From Muribaculaceae bacterium (lineage in GTDB: Bacteria; Bacteroidota; Bacteroidia; Bacteroidales; Muribaculaceae), in the NCBI GenBank assembly GCA_009775535.1, contig VSPW01000120.1, positions 1-6,039 on the forward strand: a DNA stretch of 6,039 bases, read 5' to 3'. A program made the translations under genes and the position numbers. The first letter of the stretch is position 1. The number at the start of each line of letters is the position of its first letter. The notes under the pieces are model-generated. The model was not told the DNA's origin and did not search any database. It saw only the letters and a list, made by a program, of their open reading frames with translations. Below are positions 1 through 5,998 of this stretch, piece after piece.

Positions 1-855
1 GGATACGAGGATGGGGGTCGAACCGTTGTTGATCATGTCGACCGCTATCTCGCGCCGCTGCTGTTCCAGGCCTCCGTGATAGAGCCCGGCAGGCAGACCT
101 GCATCTACCAGGCGGGCATGGATGCGTTCCGCGCTTTCGCGGTGGTTGGCAAACACGATGACCTTGCCATCGGGGATGGTGCGCAGCAACTTCACCAATG
201 TATCGAGCTTGTCGCGCTCAGGGCTGTTGACTGCTATTATGTCCAGACGGGAGCGCGGGGATGAGGCGCTGCCTGAATAGTCGTAGACCTTAGCGCCCTT
301 GAGCGGAATGAAGTCGGGCATAGTGTCTATAGGGGTGGCGGATGTGAGGACGACTGTCGATGGGCCGGTGATGCGTTTGATGATGCGGCGCATCTCATCA
401 ATGAATCCAAGTTCAAGAGATTTGTCGTATTCATCGAGCACAAGTATGGCTACACGGCGAAGGTCGACCTGCCCGCGGCGCAGATGGTCGAGCAGGCGTC
501 CCGGTGTGGCGACAACGATGTCGGGGCATACGGACAGGGAGCTTACCTCATCGGACATTGAATGGCCGCCATAGAGGGCGGTGACCTTATAGCCGGTGGC
601 TATCTGGCGTATGACGCCGGCTATCTGGATGACGAGTTCGCGTGAAGGGGCCATGATGACGGCCTGTATGTGGCCATAGGGAGGCGCAATGTGGCGCAGG
701 ACTGTGATGGAGAAGGCCAATGTCTTGCCACTGCCTGTGGGGGAAAGGAGTATGATGCGCCGGCGGTCGGATGTGGCTATTGCCTGCTGCATGGGGTTGA
801 GGGCCTCTATGCCCAGACGGGTGCTGATGTTTGAAAGTATCTGTTTGTTGTCCAT
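1..855 (-). CDS. DEAD-box-type ATP-dependent RNA helicase, N-terminal 285 residues (3' end outside window)
   Basis: This is a cytoplasmic superfamily 2 helicase that would unwind or remodel RNA using ATP. The frame is open from ATG 853-855 to the left edge, so the C-terminal part is missing. Visible motifs in order are a Q-motif-like region (residues 15-24, GIEALNPMQQ), Walker A SPTGSGKT (38-45), Ia APSRELV (69-75), GG (96-97), Ib TPGRLLDH (117-124), motif II LDEYD (140-144), motif III SAT (172-174), then the second RecA domain with VIVFANH (232-238) and YHGGLEQQRR (259-268). The window ends at ILVS, just before the expected motif V. Motif II reads DEYD instead of DEAD, followed by KSLELGF, a Bacteroidetes-style variant as far as I recall. 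ATG 855 is preferred because the next Met (residue 22) would cut into the Q motif. AAGGA directly abuts the ATG, too close to be a normal ribosome site. A terminator separates it from the upstream gene, so it probably has its own promoter, but I see no clear consensus in 856-925. The exact subfamily cannot be assigned. Confidence 0.93.
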   Translation of the reverse strand, partial: MDNKQILSNISTRLGIEALNPMQQAIATSDRRRIILLSPTGSGKTLAFSITVLRHIAPPYGHIQAVIMAPSRELVIQIAGVIRQIATGYKVTALYGGHSMSDEVSSLSVCPDIVVATPGRLLDHLRRGQVDLRRVAILVLDEYDKSLELGFIDEMRRIIKRITGPSTVVLTSATPIDTMPDFIPLKGAKVYDYSGSASSPRSRLDIIAVNSPERDKLDTLVKLLRTIPDGKVIVFANHRESAERIHARLVDAGLPAGLYHGGLEQQRREIAVDMINNGSTPILVS

Positions 856-925
856 TCCTTTTTAACGTATTATATGGCGGTGGTGTTTATGACTTACTAG
901 ACAGTCAGGCTGTCCTGCTTCCGGA
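856..925 (-). other. Helicase leader and intergenic region, no clear promoter
   Basis: These 70 bp between the terminator and the helicase ATG must hold any private helicase promoter. On the minus strand there is an AT-rich segment (TATAATACG, near 868-876) about 20 bp from the start codon, but no TAnnTTTG element and no suitably placed TTTG. A 5-bp inverted repeat (GACAG 900-904 with CTGTC 910-914) is too small to interpret. No small gene is supported. Confidence 0.4.
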
Positions 926-967
926 TAAAAGCTACAGGCGCGGATGGATGTGCCATCCGCGCCTGTA
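926..967 (-). terminator. Rho-independent terminator after the rubrerythrin gene
   Basis: A perfect 15-bp inverted repeat (933-947 pairs with 953-967, 5-nt loop at 948-952) is rich in G+C. Read on the minus strand it is followed by GC and then TTTTAT (930-925). It begins about 17 bp beyond the rubrerythrin stop codon and about 78 bp before the helicase ATG. This fits the end of the transcript that carries rubrerythrin, and it insulates the helicase gene. The T tract is short and interrupted, so termination may be incomplete. Confidence 0.82.
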
Positions 968-984
968 AGTTGTGATTTAGGCTG

Positions 985-1536
985 TTATTTCTTGAAATAA
1001 CGGTTGAAAAGGCCCTGGAAACCCTGGCCATGACGGGCCTCGTCCTTTGCCATTTCGTGTACGGTGTCGTGGATGGCATCGAGGTTGAGTTCCTTTGCAC
1101 GGCGTGCGATGCGCATCTTGTCGGCATTTGCACCTGCTTCGGCTGCCATACGCTTTTCAAGGTTTGTCTTGGTGTCCCATACGCATTCGCCAAGGAGCTC
1201 GGCAAATTTTGATGCATGCTCGGCTTCCTCAAAAGCATAGCGCTTGAAAGCTTCAGCGATTTCAGGATAGCCTTCGCGGTCGGCCTGACGAGACATTGCC
1301 AGATACATCCCGACTTCGCTGCATTCGCCGTTGAAATGGGCTGTAAGGTCTTTTATCATTTCTTCGTCGCAGCCTTTGGCCACTCCGATTTCGTGTTCAG
1401 TAACGAATTCAAGGCCAGCCTCATTGTCCATTTCCTTGAACTTTGAACGGGGCGCACCGCAAAGTGGGCATTTTTCGGGAGCTTCGTTGCCTTCGTGGAC
1501 ATAGCCACATACGACACAGATGAATTTTTTTTGCAT
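985..1536 (-). CDS. Reverse rubrerythrin (N-terminal rubredoxin plus ferritin-like diiron domain), peroxide reductase
   Basis: This is a cytoplasmic non-haem iron protein of 183 residues that in anaerobes reduces hydrogen peroxide (and oxygen in clostridial homologues) with electrons from NADH via partner reductases. The rubredoxin domain comes first: Cys7-x2-Cys10 and Cys23-x2-Cys26 would bind one iron. The four-helix ferritin-like domain follows from about residue 56, with likely diiron ligands in GECSE (E71/E74), EEAEH (E104, H107), a helix C Glu near 127-133, and DEARH (E166, H169). The domain order is the opposite of classical rubrerythrin and matches the clostridial reverse type. Such proteins are sometimes annotated as NADH peroxidase. 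The length is complete for the family. The start is ATG 1534-1536, seven codons before the first Cys, with no Shine-Dalgarno sequence. It lies 36 bp after the DUF6048-like gene, so co-transcription is likely, although a private promoter for oxidative stress induction cannot be excluded. A 7-bp AT hairpin (984-1001) covers its stop codon. Confidence 0.95.
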   Translation of the reverse strand: MQKKFICVVCGYVHEGNEAPEKCPLCGAPRSKFKEMDNEAGLEFVTEHEIGVAKGCDEEMIKDLTAHFNGECSEVGMYLAMSRQADREGYPEIAEAFKRYAFEEAEHASKFAELLGECVWDTKTNLEKRMAAEAGANADKMRIARRAKELNLDAIHDTVHEMAKDEARHGQGFQGLFNRYFKK

Positions 1537-1572
1537 AATTATTCTAATTAAAGTGTTAAAGTGATGAATTTA

Positions 1573-2598
1573 TCATTGTAGTTTCAATCCTTGGGCATCG
1601 TCACCGCTGTCGGGAAATGCATCCGGCCCGATGCCTGGCGCACGGCCTGGAAGTGTGCCTACTGGCCCGTCAATGCCTGATCCGGGATCTGCCCCTGGCG
1701 GGATAGCAGCGGACTCCCTTTTGCCCAAGGGGATGGTATACATCAGTGAGAAGCCTACCGCAAGGGAGCTTCCGCGCGTGCCGTAGCCTGGGATGTACCA
1801 TGGCTTGCCGTATGTGCCGCCGGTCTCGGCCAGGAGGCTGTGCCACTTTATCTGCCATCCTGCGGATACGTTACGGAACAGCTTGACTTTCAATCCTATC
1901 ATTATTTCCCAAAAGAATGCTGTGGAGGATTGTGACGGAACGGAAAATACAGGATATTCCTGCCAATAGGGGTCGTTAAGATGTACATCGGTGACCTCAT
2001 ACCGGAATGATGACATGCCAAAGCGTAGGCCGGCCCAGAACTGGTAGTCTGTGGGGGAGTTGTAGAGGAAGTTATAGTTGGCGCCGATACGGAAATATGG
2101 AGCTACGGGAGATTTGTAAGTGAAATTGCTGTCGTCGGGGGTGTTGCGTGCCTGTCCGAGGCCAATCTCCACAACTGGCATATAGCGGTTGTGGATGCTG
2201 AGCATCCCCCAAAATTCAAACAGCCCATAGTTGCGCCCGAACAGCCGCATAAGCGGGTCGGCGATGTCGACTCCTACCGTAACAGACTCCAGGAGAGGAT
2301 ATTGCATCTTTGGGATCTTTGATTCGACGGTCGCAGTGTCGACCCACTCTTCGCCTGTGACGGTGTCGACAAGCACGACATTCCCATGCTCATCGTGATA
2401 GTGTACAAGGGATGCGCGCTTTGCTGCGTTGATGCGTGCGGTGTCGTTCTTGAATTCATTTACCGGCTGTGTGGCAGTGGCCGGTGTGTTGACGGGTGTG
2501 ACACGCCTTTGCGACATTGCAGACTGGACGGTAAAGGCCAGTATGGCAAGTGTCAGTAGCAACGGATGTGATATGTGCTGTAGCCTGTGGGGTGTCAT
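1573..2598 (-). CDS. DUF6048-like exported protein, possibly outer-membrane beta-barrel-like
   Basis: This 341-residue protein of unknown function is exported. It starts with a clear Sec signal peptide (hydrophobic core 13-27, likely cleavage after AMS at residue 29, leaving Gln30). A Thr/Val/Pro-rich linker follows (31-60), then a polar segment (65-95). The conserved-looking body starts near residue 104 (SVTVGVDIADPLMRLFGRNYG) and contains alternating aromatic strands such as PVAPYFRIGANYNFLY (164-179), GLRFGMSSFRY (190-200) and LAVGFSLMYTIPL (279-291). This pattern suggests membrane-spanning beta strands. The tail (about 295-341) is Pro/Gly/Asp-rich and looks disordered. The frame extends upstream to 2712, but the chosen ATG (2596-2598) overlaps the preceding stop codon as ATGA and directly precedes the signal peptide; the longer version would bury it behind 38 residues. 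The family name is recalled from Bacteroidales genomes, where I remember this family paired with DUF6452. That assignment is moderate; the gene and its export are well supported. Confidence 0.82.
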   Translation of the reverse strand: MTPHRLQHISHPLLLTLAILAFTVQSAMSQRRVTPVNTPATATQPVNEFKNDTARINAAKRASLVHYHDEHGNVVLVDTVTGEEWVDTATVESKIPKMQYPLLESVTVGVDIADPLMRLFGRNYGLFEFWGMLSIHNRYMPVVEIGLGQARNTPDDSNFTYKSPVAPYFRIGANYNFLYNSPTDYQFWAGLRFGMSSFRYEVTDVHLNDPYWQEYPVFSVPSQSSTAFFWEIMIGLKVKLFRNVSAGWQIKWHSLLAETGGTYGKPWYIPGYGTRGSSLAVGFSLMYTIPLGKRESAAIPPGADPGSGIDGPVGTLPGRAPGIGPDAFPDSGDDAQGLKLQ

Positions 2599-3116
2599 TT
2601 CTGTCCGGATTCTTGTGTCCTGAAATAGATACGCAACGACTCGCGGTTGGCATTCGTAATCAATGAGTCGACCAGCACCACAGAGTCGATAAGATGGGCT
2701 GTGGCCTGGCATTTCTGTACCCGGTAGCGGTACATGGCCCCGCAGTCTTCGGATGCGAAGTATGGTATAGCTTCATAATCGAAACTAATTGTGTCGTAAA
2801 GTGATGTCAGCTCTACAAGGGCCTTCTGGGTGTACCTTATATAGAAGGATGAGCTTGTGTGTGTGGCCCGTAATGGAAGGTATACTTCGGATACGCCACG
2901 CGATGAGGACACAAGCATGGAGTCGGCTGGCGCGCCTACGCCGCCAATCTGTATCGAATCGACCTTTATGGGATTCCCATCGGCAGAAGAGTAGAATCCC
3001 GCCAGTGGGATTGAGCTCTGGTTGTCGGTGCATCCTTCGTTATTGCATCCGACAGATAGCATCATTGCCGCAAGTATGGCGGCGAATATGGTTATTGCTG
3101 TCAGAATTTTCCCCAT
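2595..3116 (-). CDS. DUF6452-like small lipoprotein
   Basis: This is a 173-residue probable lipoprotein of unknown function. The N terminus has a Lys followed by a hydrophobic stretch (4-20) and a lipobox-like SVGC ending at Cys24, which would be lipid-modified. The -3 residue is Ser instead of the usual Leu, so the box is imperfect. The mature part begins NNEGC and continues with NQSSIPLAGFY (32-42), GGVGAPADSML (58-68), VYLPLR (78-83), a DTISFDYEAIPYFASEDCG stretch (108-126) and IDSVVLVDSLITN (143-155). Cys29, Cys125 and Cys136 could form periplasmic disulfides. These motifs agree with what I remember of DUF6452, a Bacteroidales-only family. Its ATG (3114-3116) lies inside the end of the nitroreductase gene (16-bp overlap), and its TGA overlaps the next gene's ATG by 4 bp. 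It is therefore probably translated in coupling with both neighbours and works with the exported DUF6048-like protein. The partner role is inferred from adjacency only. Confidence 0.85.
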   Translation of the reverse strand: MGKILTAITIFAAILAAMMLSVGCNNEGCTDNQSSIPLAGFYSSADGNPIKVDSIQIGGVGAPADSMLVSSSRGVSEVYLPLRATHTSSSFYIRYTQKALVELTSLYDTISFDYEAIPYFASEDCGAMYRYRVQKCQATAHLIDSVVLVDSLITNANRESLRIYFRTQESGQK

Positions 3117-3640
3117 TTTACGATCTCATCGACTGGTTTGCGCTTTTTCAACGGGATTTGGGTGTCTTCTGCGGGATATCCCAATGGGATTATGGCTACC
3201 GGTTCTACCGTTTCGGGAAGCCCGAGGGCGGATTTAAGTGCGGGAGCATCGAAATTGCATACCCAGCATGTGCCTAAGCCTAAGGATGTGGCGGCAAGGC
3301 ACATGTGTTCAATGGCTATTGAAAGGTCTACGTCCATGTGGTTTTTGCCGTCAACGGGGCGTACCCAGGCCTGTGACTTGTCGCCCAAGGCCACGATGTA
3401 GACCGGGGCGGTGTTTATCCAGTCGCGTCCGTAGCTTGCAGCCACTTCGCGCCGTGCATCCCCACCTTCTATTACAAGGAATGTCCATGGCTGCTGGTTT
3501 TTGGCCGAAGGGGCAAGCTGTGCGGCCTCAATGACAGCCAGTATCAGGCCGCGGGATACGGGACGGCTGTCGAACTTGCGGCATGAGTACCTGTTGCGTG
3601 CAAGTTCCAGGAACTGGGGATAACTGTTCAGCGATTTCAT
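3101..3640 (-). CDS. Nitroreductase family FMN-dependent oxidoreductase
   Basis: This 179-residue soluble flavoprotein would use FMN and NAD(P)H to reduce nitro-aromatics, quinones or an unknown physiological acceptor. Visible family signatures are RYSCRKF (17-23), which supplies FMN-phosphate-binding Arg and Ser residues, LAPSAKNQQPWTFLVI (42-57) at the FMN/dimer interface, DLSIAIEHMCLAATSLGLGTCWV (105-127), and the C-terminal IIPLGYPAE (150-158) followed by a basic KKRKPVDEIV segment. The length is typical for a compact single-domain member. The start is ATG 3638-3640, sharing four bases (ATGA) with the glycosyltransferase stop codon. Its stop lies 16 bp inside the DUF6452-like gene. The substrate cannot be inferred, and nothing in the sequence shows regulation separate from the operon. 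Confidence 0.93.
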   Translation of the reverse strand: MKSLNSYPQFLELARNRYSCRKFDSRPVSRGLILAVIEAAQLAPSAKNQQPWTFLVIEGGDARREVAASYGRDWINTAPVYIVALGDKSQAWVRPVDGKNHMDVDLSIAIEHMCLAATSLGLGTCWVCNFDAPALKSALGLPETVEPVAIIPLGYPAEDTQIPLKKRKPVDEIVKWGKF

Positions 3641-4626
3641 TTTTTATTTATTGGATTATCCGTTGCGGTGTCAATATTGATTGTTCTGTCTATTTCATAG
3701 ACGTTGCGGGCGGAGGAGTTGCGGGCAATGAGCTCTCCTATGAATCCGGCAAGGAAAAGCTGTGTGCCGAGGATCATTAGCGTCAATGCGATGAAGAAGT
3801 ATGGGGAGTCGGTGACTAGTGAGTAGGGGTTGCCTGCGTACATGTTGTACAGCTTCATGCCGCCGACAACTGCCGCCGATATAAATCCCAATATAAACAT
3901 CAACGAGCCCATAAGCCCAAAGAAATGCATCGGTTTCTTACCGAACTTGTTGCTGAACCATAGTGTGATAAGGTCTAGGTATCCATTGACGAAACGGTCG
4001 AGCCCGAATTTGGTCTTGCCGTATTTCCTGGCCTGGTGATGCACCACTTTCTCTCCTATGCGTGAGAATCCTGCGTTCTTTGCCAGGTATGGGATATAAC
4101 GGTGCATGTCGCCGTATACTTCGATGTGCTTCACGACGTCGCGACGATATGCCTTGAGGCCGCAATTGAAGTCGTGGAGGTTGGTGATGCCTGAGACTTT
4201 GCGCGCAGTGGCGTTGAACAGCTTTGTAGGTATCGTCTTGGACAGTGGGTCGTAGCGTTTCTGCTTCCATCCTGAGACCAGATCGTAGCCATCTGCAGTA
4301 ATCATCCGGTAAAGTTCCGGTATCTCGTCAGGGCTGTCCTGAAGGTCGGCGTCCATCGTGATAACAACGTCTCCCTGCGCTCGTGCAAACCCGGTGTTCA
4401 ATGCGGGTGATTTGCCGTAGTTGCGCCGGAAACTGATGCCTTTAACAGCTGGATTGGCCTTGGATAGGCCGTCAATGACTTCCCAGGAGTTATCGGTGGA
4501 GCCATCGTTTATGAAAATCACTTCATATGAGAAGTTGTTTTCACGCATTACACGTCCAATCCATGATTCCAGTTCTGGAAGCGATTCGGATTCGTTATAT
4601 AGAGGAACTATTACTGAAATATCCAT
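3637..4626 (-). CDS. GT2 family glycosyltransferase, polyprenyl-phosphate sugar synthase type (DPM1/GtrB-like)
   Basis: This 329-residue inner-membrane enzyme probably moves a sugar from a nucleotide sugar to polyprenyl phosphate, making a donor for later glycosylation outside the cytoplasm. The cytoplasmic GT-A domain comes first: SVIVPLYNE (4-12), DGSTD (41-45), RRNYGKSPALNTG (67-79) and DADLQD (92-97), whose Asp residues would hold the metal and nucleotide. GWKQKRYD (119-126), FNCGLKAYRRDV (153-164) and the QARKYGKTKFG segment (198-208) are also family-typical. Two membrane helices follow (about 234-256 and 276-297), with a short polar tail. The frame can be extended to a TTG at 4654-4656, but ATG 4624-4626 opens directly onto the first beta strand and leaves 30 bp after the DUF4199 stop, so it is preferred. 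The nitroreductase ATG overlaps its stop by 4 bp. The sugar and the final glycan are unknown. Confidence 0.94.
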   Translation of the reverse strand: MDISVIVPLYNESESLPELESWIGRVMRENNFSYEVIFINDGSTDNSWEVIDGLSKANPAVKGISFRRNYGKSPALNTGFARAQGDVVITMDADLQDSPDEIPELYRMITADGYDLVSGWKQKRYDPLSKTIPTKLFNATARKVSGITNLHDFNCGLKAYRRDVVKHIEVYGDMHRYIPYLAKNAGFSRIGEKVVHHQARKYGKTKFGLDRFVNGYLDLITLWFSNKFGKKPMHFFGLMGSLMFILGFISAAVVGGMKLYNMYAGNPYSLVTDSPYFFIALTLMILGTQLFLAGFIGELIARNSSARNVYEIDRTINIDTATDNPINKK

Positions 4627-4656
4627 TTTTATGTTTGTTGTGTCCTTTGCGTACAA

Positions 4657-5214
4657 TCAGTCTCCAGGTGTGATATCGTCCAGCCGTGAACGGACTTTAA
4701 TCCGCCTTACAATCCATGTGGCCACCATAGACAGCATAGACCCGGAGAACACTCCAAGCAGGATCATCTGGAATACTACATATATCGGTTCTGGAAGCAT
4801 ATTCCTGTCAATCATGACCTGCAGCGCATGGGCTACCGACCGCGCTTCCTGGCCAGGAAGGGATGCGTAATATCCGGCTGCCACAGATGCCTGATTCATT
4901 ATAAATCCAGGGTTGAGATACCGGAGGAAGACGTATGCGACAACACCCATGAGAAGCGTTCCGCATACAAAAGTTATTATTCCCTGAAGCCACAGCTCAG
5001 AGAACTGGCTTAGGCCGTATGCCCTGACATAGGCACGCCTGAGCATGAAGAATATTAAAACCGGCACGCCCAGCATCATCAACATCGCCAATGGGGCAAG
5101 GTAGACGTTTTCGGTGGAATACCCCAGCAGCAAAAACCATACGGAAAGGTATGCACCGAGGATGAATCCGTCATCGGCACCGCTTTTATATACAGATTTA
5201 TGCTGTTCAGACAT
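4657..5214 (-). CDS. DUF4199 family integral membrane protein
   Basis: This 185-residue inner-membrane protein of unknown function has four predicted helices, about residues 15-35, 38-58, 75-99 and 141-165. The longer loop 100-140 lies between helices 3 and 4. The C terminus is basic and then acidic (RRIKVRSRLDDITPGD) and is probably cytoplasmic. Size, helix layout and the start SxxGADDGFILGAYL fit DUF4199, a Bacteroidetes family that I recall commonly sitting directly upstream of a GT2 enzyme like the one here. The start is ATG 5212-5214, without a Shine-Dalgarno sequence. It is the first gene of the operon, about 25 bp from the predicted transcription start. A role as partner or membrane anchor of the glycosyltransferase is possible but inferred only from position. 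Confidence 0.85.
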   Translation of the reverse strand: MSEQHKSVYKSGADDGFILGAYLSVWFLLLGYSTENVYLAPLAMLMMLGVPVLIFFMLRRAYVRAYGLSQFSELWLQGIITFVCGTLLMGVVAYVFLRYLNPGFIMNQASVAAGYYASLPGQEARSVAHALQVMIDRNMLPEPIYVVFQMILLGVFSGSMLSMVATWIVRRIKVRSRLDDITPGD

Positions 5215-5302
5215 TTGGCAGGCGATTTTTTTTATCAGCTTACAAAGATAAGGATTTTTAAGGTCAAATCAAAATTTTATAAGCACCTACATGCAGGGCC
5301 AA
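5215..5302 (-). other. Intergenic region between PAP2 and DUF4199 genes
   Basis: These 88 bp hold the predicted operon promoter and its short leader. The part just after the PAP2 stop (5275-5302) shows no hairpin plus T tract, only a 3-bp GCA/TGC pairing and the palindrome AAAATTTT (5271-5278), which overlaps the -33 element. PAP2 transcripts may therefore read through into the operon. No small ORF is supported. Confidence 0.5.
5243..5274 (-). promoter_or_regulatory. Predicted Bacteroidetes-type promoter of the DUF4199 operon
   Basis: On the minus strand TTTTG (5274-5270, the -33 element) is followed after exactly 19 bp by TATCTTTG (5250-5243, the -7 element). This matches the Bacteroides primary-sigma consensus TTTG / TAnnTTTG with its usual spacing. 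Transcription would start near 5236-5239, giving a leader of about 22-25 nt before ATG 5214. A run of eight T (A on the transcript) at 5226-5233 lies in this leader. No other match this good was found in the intergenic gaps of the window. Confidence 0.75.
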
Positions 5303-5998
5303 TCAGAAAGCCACGACCATAGCCATGCCAACCCCACCGGCAGACGATATAGACGGCAACAGGACACATGTCGTACTGCTATTTTCAAGCCCGAACAGCC
5401 GCCGTTCCAACGGTAGCAGCCAATACCCCAAACGCGCACTGAGGATGCCGATGCCTGCACCGGCAAGGACGTCGTTGTACCAATGACGGTCATTACACAT
5501 TCGCATCAGCCCCACCCCGGTTGCAACAACATATGCAGCCGATGCGGCAATAGCGCCATATTCAATCCTAATCAGCTCTGCACCCAGAAAGGCCCGGGCT
5601 GTATGCCCTGACGGAAATGCATCGCGAGAGGAAGACAAAGGACGCCGTTCGCGTACGGCCAACTTGGTAAGCTTGACGGCTGCGCCCATTGCCAGATATG
5701 ATGTGGCTGCCACGAGCATGCGCTCCTTGAATGAGCTGCGGTGTGGCAGCCCTGTAAAGCCCAATGTCAGGTATGTGGCCAAAGGCAGGTATTGCAAGTA
5801 GTCATCGGCATCTGTCCGGCATCCAGACGAAATGTCAAGCGCACCATCCCGCAATGCGGCCTTGACTCCAGGGAAGCAAGACACCCCTACTCCTCCCACT
5901 GCGACAAGTGAGGTTGGAAGTATAAGCTGCGCATACCGGAACTTATAGTCACGGCAAGAATCTGCATCCCTTTCGACTCTAGCCCGTCCGGGGCACAA
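5303..5998 (-). CDS. PAP2-family phosphatase (membrane lipid phosphatase type), 5' end uncertain
   Basis: This membrane enzyme would hydrolyse or transfer a lipid phosphate such as undecaprenyl pyrophosphate, phosphatidic acid or lipid A phosphate on the periplasmic side. All three catalytic blocks are present, numbering from TTG 5996-5998: KX6RP (K112 to P120), PSGH (129-132) and RX5HX3D (R166, H172, D176). Hydrophobic segments lie near 24-42, 70-84, 94-112, 133-142, 150-166 and 176-194. The C terminus (LLPLERRLFG, then an aliphatic GVGMAMVVAF end) resembles Bacteroidetes homologues I recall. The start is a problem: the frame is open to the window edge without any ATG. TTG 5998 is the only usual start codon in this frame upstream of the domain, and it gives a polar leader without a signal peptide. 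A signal-peptide-like sequence lies in another frame just upstream (see the pseudogene entry). The substrate is unknown. The gene ends 88 bp before the DUF4199 ATG, and no terminator is visible between them. Confidence 0.85.
   Translation of the reverse strand: MCPGRARVERDADSCRDYKFRYAQLILPTSLVAVGGVGVSCFPGVKAALRDGALDISSGCRTDADDYLQYLPLATYLTLGFTGLPHRSSFKERMLVAATSYLAMGAAVKLTKLAVRERRPLSSSRDAFPSGHTARAFLGAELIRIEYGAIAASAAYVVATGVGLMRMCNDRHWYNDVLAGAGIGILSARLGYWLLPLERRLFGLENSSTTCVLLPSISSAGGVGMAMVVAF

Noticed and set aside
900..914. Small inverted repeat GACAG-5-CTGTC upstream of the helicase
   Set aside because: Five base pairs is expected by chance and it has no conserved context that I can see.
897..1238. 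113-codon minus-strand frame inside rubrerythrin and across the terminator
   Set aside because: It is out of frame with rubrerythrin, whose motifs are intact, and it would translate through the terminator hairpin.
2599..2712. 38-residue N-terminal extension of the DUF6048-like protein
   Set aside because: It lies wholly inside the lipoprotein gene, would precede and bury a clear signal peptide, and the internal ATG forms a classic ATGA junction.
2789..3277. 162-codon open frame on the plus strand opposite the lipoprotein and nitroreductase genes
   Set aside because: It spans the junction of two well-supported genes on the other strand, and its composition (rich in Arg, Cys, Trp) has no recognisable domain.
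4627..4656. Ten-residue upstream extension of the glycosyltransferase from a TTG codon
   Set aside because: The segment is polar, not part of the GT-A fold, and a proper ATG sits just before the first beta strand.
4421..4870. 149-codon open frame on the plus strand across the GT2 and DUF4199 genes
   Set aside because: It is antisense to two clear genes and has no signature or plausible promoter.
5271..5278. AAAATTTT palindrome near the operon promoter as a regulator site
   Set aside because: It is a short AT-only palindrome in an AT-rich promoter and overlaps the -33 element by chance.
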